64,000 nucleotides of DNA, from positions 5,290,001-5,354,000 of the forward strand of contig NZ_CP010945.1 of the NCBI RefSeq assembly GCF_000293885.2, given 5' to 3'. This document shows positions 6,977 to 16,326 of this stretch, piece after piece. The first letter of the stretch is position 1. Every line of letters starts with the position of its first letter. The position numbers and the translations under genes were made by a program. The notes beneath the pieces were generated by a model. It was given only the letters and a program-made list of their open reading frames with translations, made no database searches and was not told the DNA's origin. This DNA is from Pseudomonas fluorescens NCIMB 11764. GTDB lineage: Bacteria > Pseudomonadota > Gammaproteobacteria > Pseudomonadales > Pseudomonadaceae.

Positions 6977-8353
6977 TCAAACGGTGTGCAGATACCAGTT
7001 GTACTCAAGGTCCGAGATGGAGTTCTCGAACTCGGCCAGCTCGCTTTCCTTGCACGCCACGAATACGTCGATGTACAGCGGGTCGATGTATTTGGCCATG
7101 ACTTCGCTGTCGTCCAGTTCGCGCAGCGCATCGCGCAGGTTGTTCGGCAGGCTTTGTTCGTTTTGCTCGTAGCTGTTGCCTTCCACCGGAGCACCCGGCT
7201 CGATCTGGTTGGTCAGGCCGTGGTGAATACCGGCCAGCACCGAGGCCATCAGCAAGTACGGGTTGGCATCCGCACCGGCAACGCGGTGTTCGATGCGCAC
7301 CGAGTCCGGCGAACCGGTCGGCACACGGACCGCGACGGTGCGGTTGTCGATGCCCCAGCTCGGCGAGTTCGGCACGTAGAACTGCGCGCCGAAACGGCGG
7401 TACGAGTTGACGTTCGGGCAGAGGAACGCCATCTGCGCCGGCAGGGTCTCGAGCACACCGCCGATCGCGTGTCGCAGCGCGGCGTTCTGCTCGGGATCCT
7501 CGCTGGCGAAGATGTTGTTGCCTTCTTTGTCGAGAATCGAAATGTGCACGTGCAAGCCGTTGCCCGCCTGGCCCGGGTACGGCTTGGCCATAAACGTGGT
7601 GTCCATCTCGTGGTCGTAGGCGATGTTCTTCACCAGACGCTTGAGCAACACCGCGTAGTCGCAGGCCTTGATCGGGTCATTGACGTGATGCAGGTTCACT
7701 TCGAATTGCGCCGGGGCGCTTTCCTTGACGATGGCGTCGGCAGGAATGCCCTGCTCTTTCGCGCCTTCGAGGATGTCTTGCAGGCAATCGACGTATTCGT
7801 CGAGGTCGTCGATCAGATACACCTGAGTCGACACCGGACGCTTGCCCGATACCGGCGAACGCGGCGACTGCGGACGACCGTTCACGTTGTCCTGGTCGAT
7901 CAGGTAGAACTCGAGTTCGAACGCGGCGCAGATGGTCAGGCCAAGTTCGTCGAACTTGCGCACCACATTGGCCAGCACTTCACGCGGGTCAGCGAAGAAC
8001 GCCTCGCCCTCCAGTTCGTGCATGGTCATCAGCAACTGAGCGGTCGGGCGCTTCTGCCACGGTTCGATGCTCAGGGTGCCAGGGATGGGGTAGCAGATCC
8101 GATCCGAGTCACCGATGTCCAGACCCAGGCCGGTGCTTTCCACCGTAGAACCGTTGATGTCCAGGGCAAACAGCGACGCCGGGAGGTTGATGCCTTTTTC
8201 GTAAACCTTATGAAGACTGGTGCGTTCGATGCGCTTGCCGCGCACCACACCGTTCATATCCGCAATCAGAAGGTCGACGTACAAAACCTCAGGATATTTC
8301 TTAAGGAATGCGTTTGCTTCGTTGAGTTGAACGGTACGCAGAGGGACCGACAT
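6977..8353 (-). CDS. puuA: Gamma-glutamylputrescine synthetase (GS-like, PuuA/SpuI/SpuB family)
   Basis: This 458-residue glutamine-synthetase-fold ligase couples glutamate to putrescine (or a related polyamine) with ATP, the first step of the glutamylated route. The N-terminal beta-grasp part contains the DLLIADMNGVVRGKR segment. The catalytic part contains the metal-binding FELEFYL (Glu146, Glu148), QFEVNLHH and GNGLHVHIS, then RIEHRVAGADANPYL. It starts at ATG 8353 and is divergent from puuD across a 280-base AT-richer gap. The order matches spuI/spuA of P. aeruginosa, but the transaminase gene spuC is missing here. A paralogue is at 61.4 kb. Confidence 0.88.
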   Translation of the reverse strand: MSVPLRTVQLNEANAFLKKYPEVLYVDLLIADMNGVVRGKRIERTSLHKVYEKGINLPASLFALDINGSTVESTGLGLDIGDSDRICYPIPGTLSIEPWQKRPTAQLLMTMHELEGEAFFADPREVLANVVRKFDELGLTICAAFELEFYLIDQDNVNGRPQSPRSPVSGKRPVSTQVYLIDDLDEYVDCLQDILEGAKEQGIPADAIVKESAPAQFEVNLHHVNDPIKACDYAVLLKRLVKNIAYDHEMDTTFMAKPYPGQAGNGLHVHISILDKEGNNIFASEDPEQNAALRHAIGGVLETLPAQMAFLCPNVNSYRRFGAQFYVPNSPSWGIDNRTVAVRVPTGSPDSVRIEHRVAGADANPYLLMASVLAGIHHGLTNQIEPGAPVEGNSYEQNEQSLPNNLRDALRELDDSEVMAKYIDPLYIDVFVACKESELAEFENSISDLEYNWYLHTV

Positions 8354-8633
8354 GATGCACCTATTAGCTGTTAATTATTATGTTCACTACCTTGTTGCGA
8401 GCCCAGTCAACCCGAACGGCAAAGTGAAGTCAATAGCGAACACCCGGCCTCTCATCCGTTATTTTCGGGCCTTTTTCGGGCACGAGAGTGCCAGATGAAC
8501 CTTGAACGCCGCGCAAAGACTAGCGATCTGACGTGCGGCGTTTAGAATTTTTTACATGAGAGTTGTTAATTAAAATCAACAAGGCTAAGCTCCGGAAAAG
8601 CTCGTTCAAGTGTGAAACTTCGAGGTGATAAAA
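8354..8633. promoter_or_regulatory. Divergent promoter region of puuA and puuD
   Basis: These 280 bases separate two oppositely transcribed polyamine genes and hold no open frame of note. They are AT-richer near both starts. Near puuD the segment TTGTTAATTAAAATCAACAA (8562-8581) has inverted TTGTT/AACAA ends. Near puuA there is GTTAATTATTATGTTCAC. These are plausible operator or promoter sites for the XRE-cupin repressor. I cannot identify exact boxes. GAGGTGA at 8622-8628 is the puuD ribosome binding site. Confidence 0.4.
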
Positions 8634-9395
8634 ATGGCATTCAAGCCATTGATCGGCGTTACAGCGTGCGTCAAACAGATTGGCCTGCACCCCTACCATG
8701 TCAGCGGCGACAAGTACTTGCGTGCTGTCAGCGTCGCGGCTTTGGGGCTGCCCGTCGTCATTCCTTCCTTGGGCGAACTGACCGAAATCGATGACCTGCT
8801 ATCGCAGCTCGACGGCCTGTTGCTCACCGGCTCGCCGTCGAATGTGGAACCCTTCCACTATCAAGGCCAGGCCAGCGCTCCCGGCACGGATCACGATCCA
8901 GCGCGGGACGCCACCACCCTTCCCTTATTGCGTGCAGCCATTGCGGCGGGCGTTCCGGTGCTCGGCATCTGCCGCGGCTTCCAGGAAATGAACGTGGCGT
9001 TTGGCGGCAGCCTGCATCAGAAGGTGCATGAACTGCCGGGCATGCTCGATCACCGAGAAGCGGACAGCCCCGAGCTGGCGGTGCAATACGCTCCGGCACA
9101 TGCGGTGACGGTGCAACCAGGTGGCGTGTTCCAAGCGCTGGAGTTGCCGGCCGAGTTCATGGTCAATTCGATTCACAGCCAGGGCATCGACCGCCTCGCG
9201 CCCGGCCTGCGCGCCGAAGCGATTGCGCCGGACGGTCTGATCGAGGCGATTTCGGTGGACCACAGCCCGGCCTTCGCCGTCGGCGTGCAATGGCACCCGG
9301 AATGGCAGGTGCTTTCGAATCCGCCCTATTTGAGTATTTTCCAGGCGTTCGGCGATGCATGCCGGCGACGGGCCGCGCTGCGTAAAACCCGCTGA
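8634..9395 (+). CDS. puuD: Gamma-glutamyl-GABA hydrolase (class I GATase-like)
   Basis: This 253-residue protein, SpuA in P. aeruginosa, releases GABA and glutamate from gamma-glutamyl-GABA and closes the pathway begun by PuuA. The catalytic triad of the peptidase C26 family is visible: Cys113 in GICRGFQ, and His221 and Glu223 in QWHPEWQ. I chose ATG 8634 because GAGGTGA lies 5 bases ahead of it. A GTG 9 bases upstream overlaps that site. The putrescine importer genes follow on the same strand after a 209-base gap, so uptake and final degradation may be co-transcribed. Confidence 0.9.
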   Translation: MAFKPLIGVTACVKQIGLHPYHVSGDKYLRAVSVAALGLPVVIPSLGELTEIDDLLSQLDGLLLTGSPSNVEPFHYQGQASAPGTDHDPARDATTLPLLRAAIAAGVPVLGICRGFQEMNVAFGGSLHQKVHELPGMLDHREADSPELAVQYAPAHAVTVQPGGVFQALELPAEFMVNSIHSQGIDRLAPGLRAEAIAPDGLIEAISVDHSPAFAVGVQWHPEWQVLSNPPYLSIFQAFGDACRRRAALRKTR

Positions 9396-9604
9396 CCCAA
9401 AAAACCCATTTACTGCCCCCGCGAGTTTGGCGGGCGTGCCTTTGCACGTCCGTGACTCGCGAAAACAACACACTGCAATAACAACAAGTACGACCCAGGC
9501 AGCCAGGACGGCGGCGCCGAATAAGCCCGCCCAGTGCTGGCTTGCAATCAACTATTAAGTCAGGCCGCGTTGGCCCGACGACTGAAACCTGTTGGGAGTT
9601 TCAC

Positions 9605-10747
9605 ATGGCAAACGCCTCCAGCATTTACAGGAAGGCTCTTGAAGGTCACCCGTCACCGAAAAAGGTGCTGGTGAAAGTCGACCGCGTCACCAAGAAATTC
9701 GACGAAACCACCGCAGTGGACGATGTCTCGCTTGAGATTCATCAAGGGGAAATCTTCGCCCTGCTCGGCGGTTCCGGTTCCGGCAAATCGACGCTGCTGC
9801 GCATGCTCGCCGGCTTCGAGCGCCCGACAGAAGGGCGGATTCTGCTCGATGGCGTGGACATCACCGACATGCCGCCGTACGAACGGCCGATCAACATGAT
9901 GTTCCAGTCGTACGCCCTGTTCCCGCACATGACTGTGGCGCAAAACATCGCCTTCGGCCTGAAGCAGGACCGTTTGCCCGCCAGTGAAATCGACGCCCGC
10001 GTAGAAGAAATGCTGCGCCTGGTGCACATGACCCAATACGCCAAACGCAAGCCGCATCAACTGTCCGGCGGCCAGCGTCAACGTGTGGCCCTCGCCCGCT
10101 CCCTGGCCAAGCGTCCAAAGCTGTTGCTGCTCGATGAGCCGATGGGCGCACTGGATAAAAAACTGCGTTCGCAAATGCAGCTCGAGCTGGTGGAAATCAT
10201 CGAGCGCGTCGGCGTGACCTGCGTGATGGTGACTCACGATCAGGAAGAGGCCATGACCATGGCCCAGCGCATCGCGATCATGCACCTGGGCTGGATCGCC
10301 CAGATCGGCAGCCCGGTCGACATCTATGAAGCCCCGGTCAGCCGAATGGTCTGCGAGTTCATCGGCAACGTGAACGCCTTCGAAGGCACGGTCGTGGAAG
10401 ACCTTGAAGGGCACGCGATCATTCACAGCAAGGATCTGGAACAGAAGATCTACGTCGGTCACGGCGTCAGCACGTCGGTGCAGGACAAGTCGATCACCTA
10501 CGCGATCCGTCCGGAGAAAATGCTGGTCAGCACCACCCAGCCCGAAAGCCGCTACAACTGGTCCCAGGGCAAGGTGCATGACATCGCCTACCTCGGCGGT
10601 CACTCGGTGTTCTACGTCGAATTGCCCGGCGGCAAAGTCGTGCAGTCGTTCATGGCCAACGCCGAACGCCGTGGCGCGCGTCCGACCTGGGACGACAAGG
10701 TCTACGTGTGGTGGGAAGACGACAGCGGCGTGGTACTGCGCTCATGA
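9605..10747 (+). CDS. potG: Putrescine ABC transporter ATP-binding protein
   Basis: This 380-residue ATPase drives polyamine uptake. Walker A is GGSGSGKST (55-63), the ABC signature LSGGQRQR is at 153-160, and Walker B LLLLDEP is at 173-179. A C-terminal TOBE-like regulatory domain follows (YAIRPEKM, then VHDIAYLGGHSVFYVEL). I start at ATG 9605 after GGGAG. An upstream in-frame ATG at 9542 would add 21 unlikely residues. The stop overlaps the potH start (ATGA). The 209-base leader holds AATAACAACAAG, an A-rich stretch of the Crc/Hfq type, but it is far from the start codon. Confidence 0.92.
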   Translation: MANASSIYRKALEGHPSPKKVLVKVDRVTKKFDETTAVDDVSLEIHQGEIFALLGGSGSGKSTLLRMLAGFERPTEGRILLDGVDITDMPPYERPINMMFQSYALFPHMTVAQNIAFGLKQDRLPASEIDARVEEMLRLVHMTQYAKRKPHQLSGGQRQRVALARSLAKRPKLLLLDEPMGALDKKLRSQMQLELVEIIERVGVTCVMVTHDQEEAMTMAQRIAIMHLGWIAQIGSPVDIYEAPVSRMVCEFIGNVNAFEGTVVEDLEGHAIIHSKDLEQKIYVGHGVSTSVQDKSITYAIRPEKMLVSTTQPESRYNWSQGKVHDIAYLGGHSVFYVELPGGKVVQSFMANAERRGARPTWDDKVYVWWEDDSGVVLRS

Positions 10748-11658
10748 AAACACTCAATCAGCAGTTCATGCGGCTGATGCCGAGTGGTCGAAAGCTCGTC
10801 ATCGGGATTCCTTTCCTATGGCTGTGCCTGTTTTTCCTGTTGCCGTTCTTCCTGGTGATGAAGATCAGCTTCTCGGAAGCGGCGCTGGCCATTCCTCCTT
10901 ACTCCGAGATCTACACCTTCGCCGAACAGAAATTCCAGCTGTTCCTCAACGTCGGCAACTACTTGCTGCTGACCGAGGATGAGTTGTACATCTCGGCTTA
11001 CTTCGGCTCATTGAAGGTCGCGTTTTTCAGCACGCTGATGTGCCTGGTGATCGGCTTCCCGATGGCCTACGCGATCACTAAAGCAAGCAAGGAAGCGCAG
11101 AACGTCTTGCTGCTGTTGATCATGATGCCGACCTGGACCGCGATCCTGATCCGCGTTTACGCGTGGATGGGCATCCTCAGCAACAACGGTTTGCTCAACG
11201 CGTTTCTGATGTGGACCGGGTTGACCGATCACCCGATCGAGATCCTCAACACCAACACGGCCGTGTACATCGGGGTGGTGTATGCCTACTTGCCGTTCAT
11301 GGTGTTGCCGCTGTACGCCAACCTGGTCAAGCACGATCAGAGCTTGCTGGAAGCGGGTTCCGACCTGGGTTCGAGCAACTTCAACAACTTCTGGAAAATC
11401 ACCGTGCCGCTGGCCAAGAACGGGATCATCGCCGGTTGCATGCTGGTGTTCATTCCGGTGGTCGGTGAGTTCGTGATTCCGGAACTGCTTGGCGGCCCGG
11501 AAACCCTGATGATCGGTCGCGTGCTGTGGCAAGAGTTCTTCAACAACCGCGACTGGCCGGTGGCGTCTGCCCTGGCGGTGGTGATGCTGTTGATCCTGAT
11601 TGTGCCGATTCTGCTGTTCAATCGCAGCCAGGCCAAAGAGATGGAGGCACGGGGATGA
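10744..11658 (+). CDS. potH: Putrescine ABC transporter permease
   Basis: This 304-residue inner-membrane protein has six likely helices, the first at IGIPFLWLCLFFLLPFFLV. It has the coupling-loop EAA motif (EAGSDLGSSNFNNFWKITVPLAKNGI) of the polyamine permease family. It starts inside the stop of potG and ends inside the start of potI (ATGA overlaps at both sides), so the three subunits are translationally coupled. The upstream extension from 10708 lies within potG and is discarded. Confidence 0.92.
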   Translation: MKTLNQQFMRLMPSGRKLVIGIPFLWLCLFFLLPFFLVMKISFSEAALAIPPYSEIYTFAEQKFQLFLNVGNYLLLTEDELYISAYFGSLKVAFFSTLMCLVIGFPMAYAITKASKEAQNVLLLLIMMPTWTAILIRVYAWMGILSNNGLLNAFLMWTGLTDHPIEILNTNTAVYIGVVYAYLPFMVLPLYANLVKHDQSLLEAGSDLGSSNFNNFWKITVPLAKNGIIAGCMLVFIPVVGEFVIPELLGGPETLMIGRVLWQEFFNNRDWPVASALAVVMLLILIVPILLFNRSQAKEMEARG

Positions 11659-12539
11659 AACGCTTCGGATTTTCAAAGTTCATGCTGATTTTCGGCCTGT
11701 CGTTTATCTACCTGCCGATGCTGATCCTGGTCATCTACTCGTTCAACGCTTCGAAACTGGTGACGGTGTGGGGCGGTTGGTCGTTCAAGTGGTATGCCGG
11801 CCTGCTCGACAACACCCAATTGATGGGCTCGGTGGTGCGCTCGCTGGAAATCGCCTGCTACACCGCGATTGCCGCAGTGGCACTGGGGACGTTGGCGGCG
11901 TTTGTGCTGACTCGCGTGACGCGCTTCAAGGGCAGGACGTTGTTTGGTGGCCTGGTCACCGCGCCGTTGGTGATGCCGGAAGTGATCACCGGTCTGTCGC
12001 TGTTGCTGCTGTTCGTGGCCATGGCGCAGCTGATCGGCTGGCCACAGGAACGCGGCATCGTCACCATCTGGATCGCCCACACGACATTCTGTGCGGCGTA
12101 TGTGGCGGTGGTGGTGTCGGCGCGCTTGCGCGAGCTGGACCTGTCCATCGAAGAAGCCGCCATGGACCTCGGGGCGAAGCCGTTCAAGGTGTTTTTCCTG
12201 ATCACCATCCCCATGATCGCGCCGTCACTGGCGGCCGGCGGCATGATGTCGTTTGCCCTGTCGCTCGACGATTTGGTGTTGGCGAGCTTCGTGTCGGGGC
12301 CGGGGTCGACGACCCTGCCAATGGAAGTGTTCTCGGCGGTGCGCCTGGGTGTGAAGCCTGAGATCAACGCCGTGGCCAGCCTGATTCTGCTCGCCGTTTC
12401 GATCGTGACGTTCATGGTCTGGTACTTCAGCCGCCGCGCCGAAGCCAGCCGTAAACGGGCGATCCAGGAAGCGATGGACCAGACCGCCAACGAATCGTGG
12501 CAGCAACCGAAAAAGCAAATGGTAGAAGCGACGGTTTAG
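11655..12539 (+). CDS. potI: Putrescine ABC transporter permease
   Basis: This 294-residue second permease subunit begins with a membrane helix ([20 protein letters not shown]). It carries its own EAA loop ([23 protein letters not shown]) and ends in a charged cytoplasmic tail. The polar C-terminus ([12 protein letters not shown]) is typical of Pseudomonas PotI proteins. It pairs with PotH to form the channel. potF follows after 271 bases that contain a REP pair and tandem repeats, so the binding protein may have its own promoter. Confidence 0.92.
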   Translation: MKRFGFSKFMLIFGLSFIYLPMLILVIYSFNASKLVTVWGGWSFKWYAGLLDNTQLMGSVVRSLEIACYTAIAAVALGTLAAFVLTRVTRFKGRTLFGGLVTAPLVMPEVITGLSLLLLFVAMAQLIGWPQERGIVTIWIAHTTFCAAYVAVVVSARLRELDLSIEEAAMDLGAKPFKVFFLITIPMIAPSLAAGGMMSFALSLDDLVLASFVSGPGSTTLPMEVFSAVRLGVKPEINAVASLILLAVSIVTFMVWYFSRRAEASRKRAIQEAMDQTANESWQQPKKQMVEATV

Positions 12540-12571
12540 TGCCGTTGCTGAAGCGGTCAGTGAACACCAAA

Positions 12572-12688
12572 CCTGTGGCGAGCGAGCTTGCTCGCGCTGG
12601 GTTGCAAAGCGACCCCGAAAAATCCGGCAACCCTGCCAATTTTGTGAGTGCTACGCACTCAAGCGGGAGCAAGCTCCCTCGCCACAGG
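12572..12688. repeat. Inverted REP pair
   Basis: A left copy (12572-12600, CCTGTGGCGAGCGAGCTTGC) and a right inverted copy (12662-12688, ending CCCTCGCCACAGG) face each other across about 60 bases. The spacer also contains a small GAGTGCTACGCACTC hairpin (12645-12659). The unit sits between potI and potF. Confidence 0.75.
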
Positions 12689-12763
12689 AGTTTTGTTTAC
12701 TCCACAGGTTTTGTGTTGACTCCACGGGTTTTGGGTTTGCTGCAAAGGTTTTATGTTCACTGC
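12684..12763 (+). repeat. Four tandem 20-base imperfect repeats in the potF leader
   Basis: Units at 12684-12703, 12704-12723, 12724-12743 and 12744-12763 align without gaps on a pattern like ACAGGTTTTGTGTTNACTCC. The first overlaps the end of the REP. The last ends 47 bases before the potF ATG. The 20-base period is close to two helical turns. Confidence 0.7.
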
Positions 12764-12810
12764 ATTTTTGCTGTGTGATTTTGAATAAAAAGAGAATTGG
12801 AGTTGTACCG

Positions 12811-13908
12811 ATGAAAATGTTTGGCAGGACTCTGCTGACACTGTCCTTAATGGGCGCAATGGCCACTGGCGCCCAGGCCAATGACAAGGTTCTGCGCGTC
12901 TACAACTGGTCCGATTACATCGCCCCGGACACCGTCAAGAAATTCGAAGACGAGACCGGCATCCGCGTGACCTATGATGTATTCGACAGCAATGAAACCC
13001 TTGAGGCACGCCTGCTCGCGGGCAAATCCGGCTACGACATCGTCGTGCCGTCCAACAGCTTCCTGGCCAAGCAGGTCAAGGCCGGCGTCTATCAGGAACT
13101 GGACAAGTCGAAGCTGCCGAACTGGAAAAACCTCAACCCGGTCCTGCTGAAAAACGCTTCTGCCAGCGACCCGGATAACGCTCACGCCTTCCCGTACATG
13201 TGGGGCTCGATCGGCATTGGTTTCAACCCGCAGAAGGTCAAGGAAGTGCTCGGCGCCAACGCCCCGACCAACTCCTGGGACTTGCTGTTCAAACCGGAAA
13301 ACGCGGAAAAACTGAAAGCCTGCGGCATCAGTTTCCTCGATTCGCCGACCGAGATGCTGCCCGCGGCTTTGCACTATCTGGGTTACCCGGTGAACTCGCA
13401 GGACAAGGCGCAGATCGCCGAAGCGGAAGCGCTGTTCATGAAGATCCGGCCGTCGGTGGCGTACTTCCATTCGTCGAAGTACATCTCCGACCTGGCCAAC
13501 GGCAACATTTGCGTGGCGGTCGGTTACTCCGGCGACGTGTTGCAAGCCAAGGCCCGCGCGCAGGAAGCGGGCGACAAGGTGAAGATCGACTACAGCATTC
13601 CGAAAGAAGGCGCCGGCAGTTTCTACGACATGGTCGCGATCCCGCGGGATGCGGCGAACGTCGAGAACGCCTACCTGTTCATGAACTTCCTGATGCGCCC
13701 GGACATCATCGCCGAGATCACCAACAACATCGGCTACAGCAACGCCAACGCAGCGGCGACGCCGTTGGTGGATGAAGCGATTCGCAATGATCCGGGCTCG
13801 TATCCACCGCTGGCCGTGATGGCGACGTTGTATGCGATTCCTGACATGCCGATCGGGGTTCAGCGGGTGATGACCCGGGGCTGGACGCGGGTGAAGCTCG
13901 GGAAGTAA
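12811..13908 (+). CDS. potF: Periplasmic putrescine-binding protein
   Basis: This 365-residue extracellular solute-binding protein feeds the PotGHI importer. The signal peptide [20 protein letters not shown] ends at AQA-ND. The mature part starts with the family hallmark [15 protein letters not shown], then [26 protein letters not shown] and [16 protein letters not shown] 12811 follows TTGGAGT. Upstream codons from 12775 lack a ribosome binding site. SpuD (putrescine) and SpuE (spermidine) of P. aeruginosa are close relatives. Specificity cannot be read here with certainty, but the operon favours putrescine. Confidence 0.9.
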   Translation: MKMFGRTLLTLSLMGAMATGAQANDKVLRVYNWSDYIAPDTVKKFEDETGIRVTYDVFDSNETLEARLLAGKSGYDIVVPSNSFLAKQVKAGVYQELDKSKLPNWKNLNPVLLKNASASDPDNAHAFPYMWGSIGIGFNPQKVKEVLGANAPTNSWDLLFKPENAEKLKACGISFLDSPTEMLPAALHYLGYPVNSQDKAQIAEAEALFMKIRPSVAYFHSSKYISDLANGNICVAVGYSGDVLQAKARAQEAGDKVKIDYSIPKEGAGSFYDMVAIPRDAANVENAYLFMNFLMRPDIIAEITNNIGYSNANAAATPLVDEAIRNDPGSYPPLAVMATLYAIPDMPIGVQRVMTRGWTRVKLGK

Positions 13909-14055
13909 AAAATATTTGTGATCACCCCGGAGCAAGCCCGCTCCCACAGTTTGATCCGGGATGATCACTCGTTTTCCGTTCACGCAGCGCCTTACCACCG
14001 CTGCACTCCTCTCTGACGAACGGCCTCACCTGGCTTCCTCGGTTCAGGTGAATTT

Positions 14056-14080
14056 GGCGCCCTCCTCGGGCGCCTTTTTT
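14056..14080 (+). terminator. Rho-independent terminator
   Basis: A GGCGCCC/GGGCGCC stem (14056-14062 with 14068-14074) around a 5-base loop is followed by six T residues. It lies about 150 bases after potF on the plus strand and abuts the end of the convergent thpR gene. Confidence 0.75.
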
Positions 14081-14618
14081 ATGCCGGAACCAACGGCCAT
14101 TCGGCCAGCGCCCGATAGCGGCCCTTGTGGGATTCAAACAAGACGAACCGGTCCGCCCGCAGAAAAAACTCCGGCGGCGTAGCCGATTCAGGCACCGGCG
14201 CCCGATAGTCGCGCATCAACGTCAGGTGTGGCCGGAACTCCTTCGGCGTCTCCTCAAAACCGAACGGCAACATCGCCTGCTCCAGCGCATACACCAGCCG
14301 CAACAACTCCGGCGGCGCTTGCTCCGGCGCGAGAACCAGCACCCCTGCCCTGCGCCAGACATCCATCCGAACCAGCGCCACTCGCAACGCCACACCGGGA
14401 ACACGCACCTTCGCCGCCGCCACGCAGATCTCGGCAATCTGCGCTACGCCAACCGTGCCCAGAAACAGCAACGTCAGGTGAAAGTTTTCCGCCGGCACCG
14501 GGCGCCCATGACGCAATTGCAGCGCACTGCGCCACTGGGCGATGGCCTTGCGTTGCTCGGGCGGGCAGCTCAACGCGAAAAACAGCCGTTTGACCGGCTC
14601 CGGGGTTTCGTCGCTCAC
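14079..14618 (-). CDS. thpR: RNA 2',3'-cyclic phosphodiesterase (2H family, LigT-like)
   Basis: This 179-residue protein has the two HxT motifs of the 2H phosphoesterase fold: HLT at residues 47-49 (NFHLTLLFLG) and HLT at 131-133 (RPHLTLMRD). These enzymes open 2',3'-cyclic phosphates on RNA and can ligate tRNA halves in vitro. I start at GTG 14618 because AGGAGG lies 8 bases ahead. The GTG at 14627 touches that same site and would be mis-spaced. Neighbours give no functional hint. Confidence 0.88.
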   Translation of the reverse strand: MSDETPEPVKRLFFALSCPPEQRKAIAQWRSALQLRHGRPVPAENFHLTLLFLGTVGVAQIAEICVAAAKVRVPGVALRVALVRMDVWRRAGVLVLAPEQAPPELLRLVYALEQAMLPFGFEETPKEFRPHLTLMRDYRAPVPESATPPEFFLRADRFVLFESHKGRYRALAEWPLVPA

Positions 14619-14678
14619 ACCTGGCACCTCCTGACATGCACGTTATAGTTGAACCAACCGAATCTACGGGACGGGGCC

Positions 14679-14873
14679 ATGCGAGAAATCATCAGCAAAG
14701 AGCCATGGTGGGCCATGCCACCGCAACCGGGTCAGGATGAGTCAGAACTGGAATGGGGCTGGCTGGTTCACTATAGCGAAGGTGAACCGCGTTTCGAATT
14801 CGTCAGGGAGCGACCGACGGACAGCGAGATCCAAAATCGAAAAAGTTGCAGGATCACCCCCGCGTCGGAGTGA
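14679..14873 (+). CDS. Small hypothetical protein, 64 residues
   Basis: From ATG 14679 the product reads MREIISKEPWWAMPPQPGQ and then an acidic, aromatic stretch (DESELEWGWLVHYSEGEPRFEF). It has no membrane span or signal peptide. The start overlaps a modest GGACGGGG site, and a TTG at 14649 is the only upstream alternative. It faces away from thpR and converges on the DUF1428 gene. I do not recognise the family. The Trp-rich composition and good start argue that it is a real gene. Confidence 0.5.
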   Translation: MREIISKEPWWAMPPQPGQDESELEWGWLVHYSEGEPRFEFVRERPTDSEIQNRKSCRITPASE

Positions 14874-14888
14874 TCCCGTGATTGATGC

Positions 14889-15242
14889 TCAAGCCTTCAC
14901 GATCATTTCAAAACCACCGAACACCAGGCGCTGCCCATCGAACGGCATCGGATTGACGTCCGGCTGCATGCGCGGATCGTTCATGAGTTTTTCCATCCCG
15001 GCGTCTCGGGTTGCCTTGTCCGGCCAGATGATCCAGGAAAACACGACGGTTTCGTCTTCCTTGAGTTTCACCGCCAGCGGAAACGACGTCACCTTGCCGT
15101 CGGGCACATCGTCACCCCAGCATTCGGCGAGGCTCAGCGCGCCGCTTTCCTTGAAAATGGCTGCAGCGGTTTCGGCGTGTTTCTTGAATTTTTCGCGGTT
15201 GGCGGTGGGTACGGCGGCGAGGAAGCCATCAACGTAGGACAT
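14889..15242 (-). CDS. DUF1428 family protein
   Basis: This 117-residue protein begins MSYVDGFLAAVPTANREKF and contains AECWGDDVPDGKVTSFP and FSWIIWPDKATRDAG. This is the standard DUF1428 pattern of a dimeric alpha/beta ferredoxin-like (ABM-type) fold with unknown function. GGAGAACGACC precedes the ATG. The longer open frame up to 15344 reads back into the next gene's spacer and is not supported. It is probably transcribed after the lipoprotein gene (16-base gap). Confidence 0.88.
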   Translation of the reverse strand: MSYVDGFLAAVPTANREKFKKHAETAAAIFKESGALSLAECWGDDVPDGKVTSFPLAVKLKEDETVVFSWIIWPDKATRDAGMEKLMNDPRMQPDVNPMPFDGQRLVFGGFEMIVKA

Positions 15243-15258
15243 GGTCGTTCTCCTTGGG

Positions 15259-16326
15259 TTATGGGTCGTTCTGCGGGTTAGTCGGTTGGGGCGGACTCCA
15301 ATCGACCGTGTCGCCGTCCGAACCGACCGACGGTACTTCGGCACTCCCCGCCAGATTGCCCTCGATCTGACTGGCCATGTACAACGTCCCCGCCATCACA
15401 CCGGTGGTCGGGTTCTGCACCATTTTTATCCAGGCTTTGTCGAACGTATTGCCCAGACTGCTGCGAATCAGCGCCTCGCTGTCCGGCCGGTCGCTGGCCT
15501 GAATCAACGCGCGAATCCCCGCCACGCCCAGAGTAATCAAGCCTCCTGCGAGCTTGCCCGCCGCTGCGGACACCGCGCTGGCGGCACCGCGCGGGGCCAT
15601 TTCGGCTTCCATCCGCTGGCTCGCGCGTTTGGCCACGGGTGCCATGGCGGTGTCGGTCGAATCAACGCCCTTGCTACCGCCGGCCTTGTGGATCTTGTCG
15701 ATCAGCGCCGCGTAAGCCGGCAACGTGTTCAGCGGCTGGGTGTGCACGACCTGGTACAGCGTCGCATCCCGTGCGGGCGGCGGACCCAGGGCGATGGCCG
15801 GGATTTTCTGGATACGGCCATTGAGCTGGGCCATGGGGACGCCGTGGCGCTGGGAGATTTTTTGCAGTTCTTCCTGAAGAATATCCACGTAGAACACCGT
15901 GGCCAGGCCGAGGATCTGGTCGGGATCAATCTCGACCGCGACCGGGGCCAGCACACGTTTCTGGTATTGCTCCAGCAGATAGGCTGCCAGGCGCTTGGAC
16001 GAAGCATCCTGCTCGCCCTTTGCGCTGAGGGAGTACCAGCTGACCTTCATCGACAGCCATTCCTGGGTCCAGTAGCTGCTGAACCAGGGAATGAAATTTT
16101 CTTCGGTGAGTTGATAGACCCGGGTGCGCCAGTAATCCATGGCGCCACGGGAGTAGATTCTTGCCTGTTCGGTGGCGGACCGGGACGCGGCGATGATGTC
16201 CCGATCCACCAGCTGCCAGGTGCTCTGGGAAATGATCACCGGCGGCGCTGGCGCCGGGGCGCGCGCAGGCATGGCGCATCCCGCCAACACCAGCAGCACG
16301 GCGACGATCAGCGAACGCAGGTTCAA
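15259..16326 (-). CDS. Predicted lipoprotein, function unknown
   Basis: This 355-residue product has an N-terminal lipobox: a hydrophobic stretch ending LLVLAGC, so Cys17 would be lipidated, followed by a Pro/Ala-rich linker. The mature part has a Trp/Tyr-rich domain (IYSRGAMDYWRTRVYQLTEE, then YWTQEWLSMKVSWYSL). It also has a helical middle and an Ala/Gly-rich segment (ASAVSAAAGKLAGGLITLG) that could be a membrane-associated helix. I cannot place it in a named family. The short gap to the DUF1428 gene suggests co-transcription. Confidence 0.7.
   Translation of the reverse strand: MNLRSLIVAVLLVLAGCAMPARAPAPAPPVIISQSTWQLVDRDIIAASRSATEQARIYSRGAMDYWRTRVYQLTEENFIPWFSSYWTQEWLSMKVSWYSLSAKGEQDASSKRLAAYLLEQYQKRVLAPVAVEIDPDQILGLATVFYVDILQEELQKISQRHGVPMAQLNGRIQKIPAIALGPPPARDATLYQVVHTQPLNTLPAYAALIDKIHKAGGSKGVDSTDTAMAPVAKRASQRMEAEMAPRGAASAVSAAAGKLAGGLITLGVAGIRALIQASDRPDSEALIRSSLGNTFDKAWIKMVQNPTTGVMAGTLYMASQIEGNLAGSAEVPSVGSDGDTVDWSPPQPTNPQNDP

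Noticed and set aside
14649-14678. TTG 14649 as start of the 64-residue hypothetical gene
   Set aside because: ATG 14679 is the better start codon and the ten extra residues have no supporting signal.
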